Shown here piece after piece: positions 20,317 to 29,568 of a DNA stretch of 47,794 bases. Within the stretch, counting starts at the first letter, position 1. The number at the start of each line of letters is the position of its first letter. A program made the translations under genes and the position numbers. The notes beneath the pieces are model-generated. The model was not told where the DNA came from. It was given only the letters and a program-made list of their open reading frames with translations, and did not search any database. The DNA is from Acholeplasmataceae bacterium. Lineage in GTDB: Bacteria > Bacillota_I > Bacilli_A > Acholeplasmatales > Acholeplasmataceae. The stretch spans positions 1-47,794 of the forward strand of contig JAFGTQ010000072.1 in the NCBI GenBank assembly GCA_016934015.1, read 5' to 3'.

Positions 20317-20739
20317 TTAGAATGGTAAATCTTCTTCTGCTGCGAGCTGTTTGCTCGTTTCGTAGAATTCATCGTTATCCACAGATGGATTGTCCTCTTG
20401 GACTTGTTTTGGTTCTGAATCACTTCTACTTTCTAGAAATTGAATCGAATCACACAATACTTCTGTAACATAACGTGTGCCATTATCGGTTTCGTATTGT
20501 CTTGTTTGAATACGTCCTTCGACACCTAATAGTGCGCCTTTTTTGACAAAACGCTCTAAATTTTCCGCTTGTTTACGCCAAACCACACATTGAATGAAGT
20601 CTGCTTGTCTTTCGCCGGATTGGTCGGTAAATTGGCGGTTTACTGCGAGTGTAAATGAGCATACAGCAATATTTGACTGTGTCATTTTTAACTCAGGGTC
20701 TTTTGTAATACGACCCACTAATATGACGCGATTCATCAT
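20317..20739 (-). CDS. ssb: Single-stranded DNA-binding protein
   Basis: 140 aa. OB-fold with [17 protein letters not shown] and the FTLAVNR strand, a low-complexity acidic linker, and the C-terminal tip EEDLPF that recruits replication and repair partners. Lies between rpsF and rpsR as in most Firmicutes. AAGGAAGG precedes a double ATG; either may be used. Confidence 0.96.
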   Translation of the reverse strand: MMNRVILVGRITKDPELKMTQSNIAVCSFTLAVNRQFTDQSGERQADFIQCVVWRKQAENLERFVKKGALLGVEGRIQTRQYETDNGTRYVTEVLCDSIQFLESRSDSEPKQVQEDNPSVDNDEFYETSKQLAAEEDLPF

Positions 20740-20740
20740 A

Positions 20741-21028
20741 TTATTCGCCTTCCTTTACAACGATATAGCGAATGACTTCTTCTGTGATTCTAACAACGCG
20801 GTTGAATTCTGCAACTGCTTCTGGAGTCGCTTCAACAAGTAGCCAAACGTAATAACCTTTTTTATGATGTTCAATCTCGTAAGCTAAATCTTTTAGCCCC
20901 AACTCTTTGAGCTCAAGAACTTGACTATTATAATTCACAAAAATTTCATTAAAGTGATTTACAATTTGTTTAATGTTCTCGCTTTCAACTGTTGGACGGA
21001 TGATATACATAATTTCGTACTTTTTCAT
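20741..21028 (-). CDS. rpsF: 30S ribosomal protein S6
   Basis: 95 aa: [12 protein letters not shown] start, and the [22 protein letters not shown] strand-helix typical of S6. Pairs with S18 on the 30S platform. The start at 21028 has AGGAGG 8 nt ahead; the GTG three codons upstream overlaps that SD and is rejected. First gene of rpsF-ssb-rpsR. Confidence 0.95.
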   Translation of the reverse strand: MKKYEIMYIIRPTVESENIKQIVNHFNEIFVNYNSQVLELKELGLKDLAYEIEHHKKGYYVWLLVEATPEAVAEFNRVVRITEEVIRYIVVKEGE

Positions 21029-21053
21029 CTGTTCCACCTCCTTCTGGTCTATG

Positions 21054-21081
21054 GTCTTAATAAGACAAGGATATATCTTAT
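21054..21081 (-). promoter_or_regulatory. Possible structured rpsF leader
   Basis: Two mutually exclusive short stems lie in the roughly 55-nt leader: GTCTTA/TAAGAC (21054-21066) and ATAAGA/TCTTAT (21060-21065 with 21076-21081). S6:S18 autoregulates through this leader in other bacteria, but I cannot match the known motif here. Confidence 0.3.
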
Positions 21082-21089
21082 GCTTGGTT

Positions 21090-21118
21090 ATTATATCATA
21101 GATATACTGCTTTTACAA
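21090..21118 (-). promoter_or_regulatory. Promoter of rpsF-ssb-rpsR
   Basis: -35 TTGTAA (21118-21113), 17-bp spacer, extended -10 TGATATAAT (TATAAT 21095-21090). Confidence 0.8.
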
Positions 21119-21137
21119 TGTTTTTAAATGACGAAAA

Positions 21138-21602
21138 TTAAACGATTAATTCGTCCAATTTTCGATAGATAAACTGTGTTGTTTTTCGAATAGATTGAAT
21201 CCGAGTTAATCCATTTAAGTCAATTTCATAATTATATAATTGCTCGATAATCTTGATCGAGATAAAAGCTTTTTGTTCATGTGTTTGTGGTTCAAAAGTT
21301 GGACCTGCATTCCCCGTAATGCCAACACTGACATCCGATTTGAATTTGGCATAAGTTTGTCTTGCCATCTCTGTAGCAATCTCTTTACTCACTACAGGAT
21401 ACGTATTAAGAACATTGCGAGATATACCTAATACATCTTGTTTAGACTTGATTTGATAAGCAACAATTGACCCTAAAAAGACGTTTGATGCTCCTGATAT
21501 TTTTACCAATTCAGCCGAAACAAAACCACCTGTCATACTTTCTGAAAATGCGATGGTGAAGCCTTTTTTAACAAGTTTTTTGTATGTGCTTTTGGCAATC
21601 AT
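21138..21602 (-). CDS. pncC: CinA C-terminal-domain amidase (PncC-like)
   Basis: 154 aa, the stand-alone CinA-C domain. Contains AFSESMTGGFVSAEL (family AES-TGG with the nucleophile Ser), GSIVAYQIKSKQDVLGIS, and VGITGNAGP. The family deamidates nicotinamide mononucleotide, recycling NAD breakdown products. The N-terminal competence-type CinA domain is absent. Overlaps the end of the htrA-like gene by 4 bp; last in tatD-htrA-pncC. Confidence 0.83.
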   Translation of the reverse strand: MIAKSTYKKLVKKGFTIAFSESMTGGFVSAELVKISGASNVFLGSIVAYQIKSKQDVLGISRNVLNTYPVVSKEIATEMARQTYAKFKSDVSVGITGNAGPTFEPQTHEQKAFISIKIIEQLYNYEIDLNGLTRIQSIRKTTQFIYRKLDELIV

Positions 21603-22693
21603 GATAAGACGACTGTAACGGTGATTTCAACGAATTCACCATCAACTTTACGTAAAACAGTTATTGTATGGCTATCCCCCATTTTGGCATCGAGAAGTTG
21701 GGCTTGAATGTCCTCGATAGTTTCAACCGGACTATCATTCATCTTAATAATCACATCATCAATTTTTAATTCTTTATAACCATTTCGTGTCAAATCAAAA
21801 TCGATGATGACAACTCCGGTTTCAATATCAGGATATAGTGTAGCATCATAAATTGGATTAATATCAGTATTTCTTTGATCGACTAAATTTCTAACCGTTA
21901 CCCCTAATCTTGGAACACGTTCAATAATTGTAAAATCACTTTCTGTAAATCCGTTAACAACGACTGCTGCCATATTAATGCTAATTGCATAATTTAAACC
22001 CTCAGCAGCAATAGTGCCATCTTCAGTTGACACTTCAGTAACTTTCGCAACATTAATACCAATGACTTCGCCTTCCAAATTAAAAAGCGGACCACCACTA
22101 TTTCCAGGATTAACTTCCGCATCGTGCATAATAGCTAAATCCTCTACACCATTATAAGGAAATGAAGCTAAGCTCACAATTCCTTGTGTGACATAATTAT
22201 ATTTATTAATATCTTGAGGTGTGCCTATTGCATACACATCTTGGCCTTTTTTAATTTCAATATTTGTTCCTGGATTTTCAAAAGGTTCAATGAGATGAAC
22301 TTGTAAATCTTCATCCGTTTCTATGGTTAGAACAGCAACATCATAAATTGCCGAACTAGCATAACTTCTCACCGGAATTCTTGGACCTTCATTTCCATAG
22401 CGAATGATAATTTCTCCACCATCTTCGATAACATGATGATTGGTCAGTACATAATATTTAAAAAATGTCGTTTCAGGAATGGCTTCTTTTCGATAAACAA
22501 TCCCAGAACCATGACCATTGTCGGTTTGTACAATCACAACAGCACCTTCAACATCACTAATCATACTAATCCGTTGTTCCTCATATGATTGCGTTGGTAC
22601 ATAAGGTGTTTCTGGTTCTTCAAATAAGTAACATCCTGAAAGTAAAACTAAAAAGAATAATAATAAAATCAAACCTAAACTGCGTTTTTTCAT
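21599..22693 (-). CDS. HtrA/DegP-like serine protease, predicted lipoprotein
   Basis: 364 aa. A type II signal peptide ends in lipobox LLSGC, so the protein should be lipid-anchored outside the membrane. Trypsin-like triad: His in LTNHHVI, Asp in YDVAVLTI, Ser in NPGNSGGPLFN. One C-terminal PDZ-like domain (ELKIDDVIIKMNDSPVETIEDI). HtrA proteases degrade or refold damaged exported proteins. Most Gram-positive HtrAs use an N-terminal membrane helix, so the lipoprotein anchor is a variant. Overlaps tatD by 4 bp. Confidence 0.85.
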   Translation of the reverse strand: MKKRSLGLILLLFFLVLLSGCYLFEEPETPYVPTQSYEEQRISMISDVEGAVVIVQTDNGHGSGIVYRKEAIPETTFFKYYVLTNHHVIEDGGEIIIRYGNEGPRIPVRSYASSAIYDVAVLTIETDEDLQVHLIEPFENPGTNIEIKKGQDVYAIGTPQDINKYNYVTQGIVSLASFPYNGVEDLAIMHDAEVNPGNSGGPLFNLEGEVIGINVAKVTEVSTEDGTIAAEGLNYAISINMAAVVVNGFTESDFTIIERVPRLGVTVRNLVDQRNTDINPIYDATLYPDIETGVVIIDFDLTRNGYKELKIDDVIIKMNDSPVETIEDIQAQLLDAKMGDSHTITVLRKVDGEFVEITVTVVLS

Positions 22694-23451
22694 AAGTTGC
22701 CTCCTATATTGAATAACATTTTTGCATTCAAACTTGTTTGTTTAATCACTTCAGCAAGTGAAACTTCTTTAATTTCAGCAATTTTTTCTGCGACAAATCT
22801 AACATAACTTGGTTCATTTCTTTTTCCTCTAAAGGGAACTGGAGCTAAGTAAGGGCTATCTGTTTCAATCAATAGATGCTTCAAATCAATATTTTTCACT
22901 AATTCAAATGTTTCTAAAGCTTTTTTATAAGTGACTGGTCCATCAATCCCAATATAAAATCCAAGATCTATCGCTTTTTTTGCATCATCAACATTCGAAC
23001 TAAAACAATGAAAAACTCCCGTCACTTTTCCTTGATACGGTTTAATTAAGTCGTACGCCTCTGTAAATGAATTCCTTGTATGAATAACTAAAGGATATTT
23101 AGATTCAACAGCTAACTCTATTTGTTTGATAAAAATATCTTTTTGTTTTTCAATATTCTCTTTCGTCCAATAGAAGTCTAGCCCACACTCACCGATTGCT
23201 ACGACTTTTGGATGCTTTAATAAATTTGATAGATGTTCGGTATTTCCTTGATCAACAAATCCCGGATGAATTCCTACAGATGCATAAACAAAATCATAAG
23301 ATTCCGCAATTTCAATCGCTCTTTGATTAGATGCTTCATCCATGCCAATGACAATAATATGCTCAATATTGTGTTCAATAGCTCTCAAAATGCAAGCATC
23401 AAGATCATCCTTAAATTCCTCAGTATTTAAATGGGCGTGTGTATCAATCAT
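22690..23451 (-). CDS. tatD: TatD-family metal-dependent DNase
   Basis: 253 aa. TIM-barrel hydrolase with MIDTHAHLN, GECGLDF, HTRNSFTEAYDLI, FHCFSS and LLIETDSPYLAP, all the metal-binding signatures of TatD/YcfH. Proposed roles are 3'-5' DNase activity and proofreading of damaged DNA or tRNA ends. First gene of a three-gene unit. Confidence 0.92.
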   Translation of the reverse strand: MIDTHAHLNTEEFKDDLDACILRAIEHNIEHIIVIGMDEASNQRAIEIAESYDFVYASVGIHPGFVDQGNTEHLSNLLKHPKVVAIGECGLDFYWTKENIEKQKDIFIKQIELAVESKYPLVIHTRNSFTEAYDLIKPYQGKVTGVFHCFSSNVDDAKKAIDLGFYIGIDGPVTYKKALETFELVKNIDLKHLLIETDSPYLAPVPFRGKRNEPSYVRFVAEKIAEIKEVSLAEVIKQTSLNAKMLFNIGGNL

Positions 23452-23479
23452 CTTTTCCTCATCTCGCCTTCTAATCCAT

Positions 23480-23488
23480 ATTTTATCA
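23480..23488 (-). promoter_or_regulatory. tatD promoter, extended -10
   Basis: TGATAAAAT on the minus strand, about 30 bp before the ATG; no good -35. Confidence 0.5.
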
Positions 23489-23582
23489 TATAAATGATAA
23501 ATTCAGGGCTTAAAGATTTGCGTCGAATCGAATATAGTGAACCATGGGAAATCTTGTGAATAAAAGTAAATTTTCAATGCAT

Positions 23583-23606
23583 AAAAAAAAGAGGCTTTCG
23601 CCTCTT
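23583..23606 (-). terminator. tuf terminator (end of str operon)
   Basis: 7-bp stem AAGAGGC/GCCTCTT with TTTC loop (23589-23606), minus-strand run of eight T. Confidence 0.9.
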
Positions 23607-23616
23607 AAATTTTTTA

Positions 23617-24801
23617 CTATTCTAAAATTTTAACAACTGATCCCGCACCAACAGTACGTCCGCCTTCACGAATAGAGAATTTAGTTCCTTCTTCGATAGC
23701 GATTGGGTGGATAAGTTCAACGATCATGACAGTGTTATCCCCTGGCATTACCATTTCTGTACCTTCTTGAAGTGTGATGACACCTGTTACGTCAGTTGTA
23801 CGGAAATAGAATTGTGGACGATAGTTTGAGAAAAATGCTGTGTGGCGTCCGCCTTCTTCTTTTGACAATACGTAAACTTGTGCTTCAAACTTGAAGTGTG
23901 GGTTCACTGATTTTGGTTTAGCTAAAACTTGACCACGTTCAACTTGGTCACGGTTAATACCGCGAAGAAGTGCACCGATGTTGTCTCCAGCTTCAGCATA
24001 ATCAAGTAATTTTCTGAACATTTCAACGCCAGTTACGACAGTTGATTTAGTGTCAGTAATACCAACGATTTCAACTTGGTCGCCAACTTTAACTTGACCA
24101 CGTTCAACACGTCCAGTGGCAACTGTACCACGACCAGTAATCGTGAATACGTCTTCAACTGGCATCAAGAATGGTTTGTCAGTTTGACGAACTGGAGTGT
24201 CGATATAACTATCAACTGCATCCATTAATTCTTGAACTTTAGCTTCCCATTTTGGTTCGCCATTCAATGCACCAAGTGCTGAACCGCGAATGACAGGAAT
24301 TTCATCGCCTGGGAAATCGTATTCTGAAAGTAGTTCACGAATTTCCATTTCAACTAAATCTAGAAGTTCTTCATCATCAACCATATCTGCTTTATTCATG
24401 AATACAACTAACTTAGGTACACCAACTTGGCGTGAAAGTAAGATGTGTTCGCGAGTTTGTGGCATTGGGCCGTCTGCTGCAGATACTACAAGAATACCAC
24501 CATCCATTTGTGCGGCACCTGTGATCATGTTTTTAACATAGTCAGCATGGCCTGGGCAGTCAACGTGCGCATAGTGACGCTTTGTTGTTTGATATTCAAC
24601 GTGTGCAGTATTAATTGTAATACCGCGTTCTTTTTCTTCTGGTGCGCTATCGATTGATGCATAGTCTTTAATATCAGCAAGTCCTTGTTTAGCAAATACC
24701 ATTGTGATTGCTGCAGTTAAAGTTGTTTTACCATGGTCAACGTGGCCAATTGTACCAACGTTAACGTGTGGTTTGTTTCTTTCAAATTTTTGTTTAGCCA
24801 T
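23617..24801 (-). CDS. tuf: Elongation factor Tu
   Basis: 394 aa. G1 [12 protein letters not shown]3 [10 protein letters not shown]4 NKAD, and domain II/III segments typical of bacterial EF-Tu. Delivers aminoacyl-tRNA to the ribosome. AGGAGG precedes the ATG. Last gene of the str operon; it also has its own promoter in the gap after fusA, allowing extra expression. Confidence 0.99.
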   Translation of the reverse strand: MAKQKFERNKPHVNVGTIGHVDHGKTTLTAAITMVFAKQGLADIKDYASIDSAPEEKERGITINTAHVEYQTTKRHYAHVDCPGHADYVKNMITGAAQMDGGILVVSAADGPMPQTREHILLSRQVGVPKLVVFMNKADMVDDEELLDLVEMEIRELLSEYDFPGDEIPVIRGSALGALNGEPKWEAKVQELMDAVDSYIDTPVRQTDKPFLMPVEDVFTITGRGTVATGRVERGQVKVGDQVEIVGITDTKSTVVTGVEMFRKLLDYAEAGDNIGALLRGINRDQVERGQVLAKPKSVNPHFKFEAQVYVLSKEEGGRHTAFFSNYRPQFYFRTTDVTGVITLQEGTEMVMPGDNTVMIVELIHPIAIEEGTKFSIREGGRTVGAGSVVKILE

Positions 24802-24858
24802 TTTAATTTTTTCCTCCTATAAGAAAGTGTTATTTTTTTGTTTATATTTACCATATTC

Positions 24859-24887
24859 ATTGTATATGAATAGGGTTATTTTTGCAA
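24859..24887 (-). promoter_or_regulatory. tuf internal promoter
   Basis: -35 TTGCAA (24887-24882), 17-bp spacer, -10 TACAAT (24864-24859), in the 91-bp fusA-tuf gap. No terminator separates the genes, so tuf likely has two promoters. Confidence 0.6.
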
Positions 24888-24892
24888 GTGGA

Positions 24893-26965
24893 TTAATTGA
24901 CTCCACGCTTTTTAATAATTTCTTCCATAATTGATTTTGGTGTCTTTTCATAATGTGCAAATTGCATCATGAATACGGCACGACCTTGAGTGTTTGACCG
25001 CAATGCTGTCGCATAACCAAACATTTCTGCAAGCGGTACTAAAGCACGAATCGCTACGGCATTGTCGCGACCTTCTTGACTTTCAAGTCGTCCACGTCTG
25101 GAAGTTAAATCACCAATAACGTTACCAACATAGTCGTTAGGTACAATGACTTCAACGTCCATGATTGGTTCTAATAAAATTGGGCTTGCTTTCGTCTTAG
25201 TTTCTTTTAAAGCCATTGAAGCAGCAATCTTAAATGCCATTTCAGATGAGTCGACATCATGGTAAGAACCATAATGAAGCGTTGCTTTAATGTCAATCGC
25301 AGGATATCCAGCAATAATACCATTAGGTAATGCTTCTTCTAAACCTTTTTGAACAGCAGGAATGTATTCTCTTGGAATAACACCACCCACAATTTTATCA
25401 ACAAATTGGAAACCCTTACCTGGGTTTGGTTCAAACTTAATCACAACGTGACCATATTGTCCACGACCACCGGATTGACGAACGAATTTACCTTCGATAT
25501 CGGCTTCTCCTGAAATCGTTTCACGATAAGATACTTGTGGTTCAGCAACGTTTGCTTCAACTTTGAACTCACGACGCATACGATCAACGATGATTTCTAA
25601 GTGTAATTCACCCATACCAGCAATAATTGTTTGTCCTGTTTCATGGTCAGTAAACGTTCTAAATGTTGGGTCTTCTTCAGCAAGCTTTTGTAATGCAATA
25701 CCCATTTTATCTTGGTCTTGTTTTGTTTTCGGTTCGATTGCTACGTTAATTACAGGTTCTGGGAATACCATGGATTCTAAGATGATGTCATCTTTATCTC
25801 CAGTGAGTGTATCTCCTGTCGTTGTGTCTTTTAAACCAACAACAGCTGCAATATCACCAGCAAATACTTCTTTAATTTCTTCACGATGATTCGCATGCAT
25901 TTGAAGCACACGACCAAAACGTTCTTTTTTACCTTTTGAGGTATTTAATACATAGGATCCAGCAGTAATTTGACCAGAGTACACTCTAAAGAATGTTAGA
26001 CGACCTACATATGGGTCTGTCATCACTTTAAAAGCAAGTGCAGTAAATGGTTCATTATCTTTTGGATGTCTTAATACTTCTTCTCCATCTGCGTTATGTC
26101 CAATGACTGAATCAATATCAGTTGGAGCAGGTAAGTAATCGACGATTGCATCAAGCATAAGCTTAACACCTTTATTTTTAAAGGAAGATCCACAAATCAC
26201 TGGGAAAAGTTTCACAGCAAGGGTTCCTTTACGAATCGCACGTTTTATTTCAGGAATCGTAACTTCTTCACCTTCAAGATATTTCATCATGAGTTCTTCA
26301 TCAAAATCAGCAATCGCTTCAATGAGTTGTTCTCTTTTTTCTAAGACGATATCTTTTAAATAAGCTGGAATTTGAATTTCTATTGCATTTTCTTCTTGAT
26401 TTCCATCATACTCATAGGCTTTCATTTCGACAATGTCGATAATTCCTTTAAAATCAGATTCTGCGCCGATCGGCCATTGGATCGGGAATGCTTTAACACC
26501 AAGACGGTTATGCATGGTTTTGATTGCACGAGCGTAATCAGCACCAATCTTATCCATCTTGTTCACATATACAATACGTGGGACTTTATATTCGGTGGCC
26601 TGTCTCCAAACGGTTTCCGTTTGAGGCTCTACCCCGGCTTGTGCGTCTAAGACAGCAACTGCGCCATCTAGTACGCGAAGTGATCTTGATACTTCAACCG
26701 TGAAGTCAACGTGACCTGGGGTATCAATGACATTGATGCGGTGTTCTTTCCAGTACGCTGTGGTTGCAGCGGATGTGATTGTAATCCCGCGTTCTTGTTC
26801 TTGTTCCATCCAGTCCATTGTCGCAGAACCATCGTGAGTTTCACCCAATTTATGAATTTTTCCAGTATGGAAAAGTATTCTTTCCGTCGTAGTTGTCTTA
26901 CCAGCGTCAATATGGGCCATAATGCCGATATTGCGCGTTTTTTCTAATGGGAATACACGAGGCAT
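24893..26965 (-). CDS. fusA: Elongation factor G
   Basis: 690 aa. G1 [16 protein letters not shown]3 [13 protein letters not shown]4 NKMD, the [17 protein letters not shown] domain II segment, and domain IV/V ([16 protein letters not shown]). Catalyses translocation. Lies 15 bp after rpsG. Confidence 0.99.
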   Translation of the reverse strand: MPRVFPLEKTRNIGIMAHIDAGKTTTTERILFHTGKIHKLGETHDGSATMDWMEQEQERGITITSAATTAYWKEHRINVIDTPGHVDFTVEVSRSLRVLDGAVAVLDAQAGVEPQTETVWRQATEYKVPRIVYVNKMDKIGADYARAIKTMHNRLGVKAFPIQWPIGAESDFKGIIDIVEMKAYEYDGNQEENAIEIQIPAYLKDIVLEKREQLIEAIADFDEELMMKYLEGEEVTIPEIKRAIRKGTLAVKLFPVICGSSFKNKGVKLMLDAIVDYLPAPTDIDSVIGHNADGEEVLRHPKDNEPFTALAFKVMTDPYVGRLTFFRVYSGQITAGSYVLNTSKGKKERFGRVLQMHANHREEIKEVFAGDIAAVVGLKDTTTGDTLTGDKDDIILESMVFPEPVINVAIEPKTKQDQDKMGIALQKLAEEDPTFRTFTDHETGQTIIAGMGELHLEIIVDRMRREFKVEANVAEPQVSYRETISGEADIEGKFVRQSGGRGQYGHVVIKFEPNPGKGFQFVDKIVGGVIPREYIPAVQKGLEEALPNGIIAGYPAIDIKATLHYGSYHDVDSSEMAFKIAASMALKETKTKASPILLEPIMDVEVIVPNDYVGNVIGDLTSRRGRLESQEGRDNAVAIRALVPLAEMFGYATALRSNTQGRAVFMMQFAHYEKTPKSIMEEIIKKRGVN

Positions 26966-26980
26966 AATGTTAACTCCTTA

Positions 26981-27451
26981 CTACCAGCGATAGTGAGCAA
27001 ATGCTTTATTTGCTTCAGCCATGCGGTGTACATCTTCGCGTTTCTTCACGGCTGCACCTAAACCTTGTGATGCATCAATGATTTCTTTCGCTAATCTTTC
27101 TTCCATAGTTTTCTCATTACGCAAACGTGCGTAATTGATTAACCATCTTAATCCTAATGTTGTTTTTCTTGAAGCTCTAACTTCAGTTGGTACTTGGTAG
27201 TTTTGACCACCAATACGACGAGAACGAACTTCTAAAACGGGCATAATGTTGTTAAGTGCTTCATTGAACACATCAATTGGCTCACGACCTGTGGCTTCCT
27301 TGACGCGGTTGAACGCACCATATAAAATTGATTGAGCAGTACCTTTTTTACCATCAAGCATAATTGTATTAACAATACGCGTAACAAGTTTTGAATGATA
27401 AATTGGATCTGGTAAAACGTCGCGTTTTACAACATGTCCTTTACGTGGCAT
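26981..27451 (-). CDS. rpsG: 30S ribosomal protein S7
   Basis: 156 aa, the usual bacterial length. [16 protein letters not shown] start, then NPVLE-type segment [22 protein letters not shown] and the C-terminal [15 protein letters not shown]. Nucleates 30S head assembly. Lies 43 bp after rpsL. Confidence 0.98.
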   Translation of the reverse strand: MPRKGHVVKRDVLPDPIYHSKLVTRIVNTIMLDGKKGTAQSILYGAFNRVKEATGREPIDVFNEALNNIMPVLEVRSRRIGGQNYQVPTEVRASRKTTLGLRWLINYARLRNEKTMEERLAKEIIDASQGLGAAVKKREDVHRMAEANKAFAHYRW

Positions 27452-27494
27452 GAGTTCACCTTCTTCCTTTCGATTAATAATGAATTAGTTTATA

Positions 27495-27935
27495 TTATTT
27501 TTTCCCTGCTGTTTTAGCTGCAGTAGCCTTTGGACGCTTAGCGCCATATTTTGAACGTGCTTGTTTGCGGTTTGCAACGCCTGATGCGTCTAGCGTACCA
27601 CGTACAATGTGGTAACGTACTCCTGGAAGGTCCTTAACACGACCACCACGAATCAATACCACGCTGTGCTCTTGCAAAGAGTGACCAATACCTGGAATGT
27701 AAGCAGTAACTTCAGTTTGGTTACTTAAACGAACACGGGCATACTTACGTAAAGCAGAGTTAGGTTTCTTTGGTGTCATGGTTGTAACACGCGTACATAC
27801 TCCACGTTTTTGTGGGGATGTATAATCACTTTCACTCTTTTGTAGACTGTTAAATCCATAACCTAGAGCTGGTGATTTTGATTTGTACTTTTTGTCTGTT
27901 CTACCATTTTTTACGAGTTGCGAAATAGTTGGCAT
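27495..27935 (-). CDS. rpsL: 30S ribosomal protein S12
   Basis: 146 aa. [12 protein letters not shown] start; decoding-centre loops [11 protein letters not shown] and [13 protein letters not shown] carry the Lys and Pro residues linked to streptomycin sensitivity in wild type. The C terminus after KYGAKRPK is a few residues longer than in Bacillus and Ala/Lys-rich. The ATG at 27935 has AAAGGAG 8 nt ahead; the open frame upstream is leader, not protein. First gene of rpsL-rpsG-fusA-tuf. Confidence 0.98.
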   Translation of the reverse strand: MPTISQLVKNGRTDKKYKSKSPALGYGFNSLQKSESDYTSPQKRGVCTRVTTMTPKKPNSALRKYARVRLSNQTEVTAYIPGIGHSLQEHSVVLIRGGRVKDLPGVRYHIVRGTLDASGVANRKQARSKYGAKRPKATAAKTAGKK

Positions 27936-27987
27936 TTGTAGATCTCCTTTCTTCAAACACATATCCAAGTGTTTCATATTTTGTTTT

Positions 27988-28019
27988 AAAAAATATTTAC
28001 GGCTTAATTGAGCCGTAAA
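27988..28019 (-). terminator. Terminator-like hairpin in the str operon leader
   Basis: 9-bp perfect stem TTTACGGCT/AGCCGTAAA with a 6-nt loop (27996-28019), followed on the minus strand by TATTTTTT. It lies between the str promoter and rpsL, where only an attenuator makes sense. Confidence 0.6.
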
Positions 28020-28056
28020 CTCAATACACATAGCGTGCATTTCACGCAGCGTTTTA

Positions 28057-28085
28057 ATTATATAATAGTTTAGAAATAAAGTCAA
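28057..28085 (-). promoter_or_regulatory. str operon promoter (rpsL-rpsG-fusA-tuf)
   Basis: -35 TTGACT (28085-28080), 17-bp spacer, -10 TATAAT (28062-28057). The leader to rpsL is about 115 nt and holds a small GCGTG/CACGC stem (28033-28047) plus the attenuator-like hairpin. Confidence 0.85.
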
Positions 28086-28106
28086 CTTTTTTAATTAAAT
28101 TTCTAT

Positions 28107-28130
28107 AAAAAAAGATGTCAATTGACATCT
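28107..28130 (-). terminator. Terminator after the FNT gene
   Basis: Perfect 9-bp inverted repeat AGATGTCAA/TTGACATCT (28113-28130) with a minus-strand T-run. Confidence 0.8.
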
Positions 28131-28136
28131 AAACTT

Positions 28137-28760
28137 TTATGCTTTAGTAAGGTTTAATTTTTCTTCAACTAAATTTAGTGCTACTGCACCGATTAAATTC
28201 CCTAAAATCCATAGAATAACGTAAAGAATAGTTTGAAAAGTAAACGACCTTGCCAAGACAACATAAAGTAAGTTTGCAATACTATGTTCAAATCCGGCTA
28301 ATATAAAGATCATCACTGCAAGTATAACGATTAACACTTTAATGATCGGATTTTCAATAGATTTATAGCCATGAACCCCAGTATACATGAGCATCCCACA
28401 AAAGATTGCAAGAATAAGTGTTTGTAATGGTCCAAACGTGAGTTTCGCTATCATGATTTGTTCGCTTAATTGAACGACTTCAGTTTTTCCTGTAAATAAG
28501 AATAAAACACCTACCAATGCGATTCCAACAAAATTACCTAAAATCGTTAATAAAATCATTCTGATGAACCCTTTTTGATAGGGGAGCAAATACCCGATTT
28601 TCCCAGTGTATAGAAAGTATCCTTTTGCTACTACCATCAATAAACCGGTACTAAATAAAAATGAACCGACAATTTTATTGCTCACTGATAGATAAACAAG
28701 GCCTGCAATACCTATATATAAACCTGCCATTATGGCTTTTAAGAAAATGCGTTCTTTCAT
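28137..28760 (-). CDS. Formate/nitrite transporter (FNT) family channel
   Basis: 207 aa, six membrane helices. Helix 5 region has AGFEHSIANLLYV, the FNT signature with the central pore histidine; the segment FLFSTGLLMVVAKGYFLYTG corresponds to the first FNT repeat. Family members pass formate, nitrite, hydrosulfide, acetate or lactate; the substrate cannot be told here. The ATG at 28760 follows AAGGAAAG. It begins 1 bp after the SDR gene's last coding base, so it is the third gene of the SPT-SDR-FNT operon. Confidence 0.82.
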   Translation of the reverse strand: MKERIFLKAIMAGLYIGIAGLVYLSVSNKIVGSFLFSTGLLMVVAKGYFLYTGKIGYLLPYQKGFIRMILLTILGNFVGIALVGVLFLFTGKTEVVQLSEQIMIAKLTFGPLQTLILAIFCGMLMYTGVHGYKSIENPIIKVLIVILAVMIFILAGFEHSIANLLYVVLARSFTFQTILYVILWILGNLIGAVALNLVEEKLNLTKA

Positions 28761-28761
28761 T

Positions 28762-29568
28762 TTATTTCTTTCCTTTTTTAAACCCATAAATTTTACCAAC
28801 CACTTGATTCGTAAAACCTCTTGGTAATAATTTTTCTAAACACACAAAAATTTTATATTTAAACCCAATGGTTTTATATAAAGGCATTTTTTTCTTTTTA
28901 ATCAGTTTTCCAATGACTTTAGCTAAAACTTCAGGATCCATACCATTTTGTTCATCTTTTTCCATAACAGCAACTGATTTATCAATGCGATTTTCATAAT
29001 TTGGATTTATGATTTCGTTTTTACGTCTGTTTTTCGTAAAACTCGTTTTGATATCTCCAGGCATAATCACACAAACATCAATGCCAAAGGGTTCAACTTC
29101 ATTGGCTAATGCATTTGAAAAAGCATTAATCGCAGCTTTAGAACTACTATAAAACGATTGGAAAGGAATCGATAAAACACTGGCAACTGAACTAATATTA
29201 ATGATTTTTCCGTGCTTTCCTTCCCTCATAAAGGGTAGTACAACTTTTGTTGAATGAAAAACACCCACGAAATTCACATGGAATAAATCTAATACATCTT
29301 CAGTTAATGTATCTTCAATACTTCCGGAAATCCCAATGCCTGCATTATTGATTAAGACATCGATTCTTCCTTCAATATCATAAATTTCTTGATAGGCTTC
29401 AATCATTTGATCAAAATTTGTGACATCTGCTTGGATACTTCTAACATTTTTCTCATGTGTTTTACTTCGAGAAATTCCATACACATGATGCCCTTGATCG
29501 GCTAAATATTTAGAAACAGTTAGTCCTATACCAGAAGATGCTCCAGTTACAATAATTACTTTTTCCAT
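28762..29568 (-). CDS. Short-chain dehydrogenase/reductase, candidate 3-ketosphinganine reductase
   Basis: 268 aa classical SDR. NAD(P)-binding TGASSGIG (8-15), NNAG (74-77), catalytic S127, Y140 and K144 (YSSSK). No membrane helix is obvious, but the last 40 residues are basic and hydrophobic (LEKLLPRGFTNQVVGKIYG), as in SDRs acting on lipids. Its start abuts the stop of the SPT-like gene, so the two are translationally coupled; together they fit the first two steps of sphingoid-base synthesis. SDR specificity is hard to read from sequence, so the reductase is certain and the substrate inferred. Confidence 0.75.
   Translation of the reverse strand: MEKVIIVTGASSGIGLTVSKYLADQGHHVYGISRSKTHEKNVRSIQADVTNFDQMIEAYQEIYDIEGRIDVLINNAGIGISGSIEDTLTEDVLDLFHVNFVGVFHSTKVVLPFMREGKHGKIINISSVASVLSIPFQSFYSSSKAAINAFSNALANEVEPFGIDVCVIMPGDIKTSFTKNRRKNEIINPNYENRIDKSVAVMEKDEQNGMDPEVLAKVIGKLIKKKKMPLYKTIGFKYKIFVCLEKLLPRGFTNQVVGKIYGFKKGKK

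Noticed and set aside
23452-23582. Hidden small gene or RNA between tatD and tuf
   Set aside because: No frame with a ribosome-binding site and no stable structure apart from the tatD promoter and the tuf terminator.
27936-28085. N-terminal extension of S12 (50 codons)
   Set aside because: The region contains the str promoter and an attenuator-like hairpin; the SD and conserved MPTISQL place the start at 27935.
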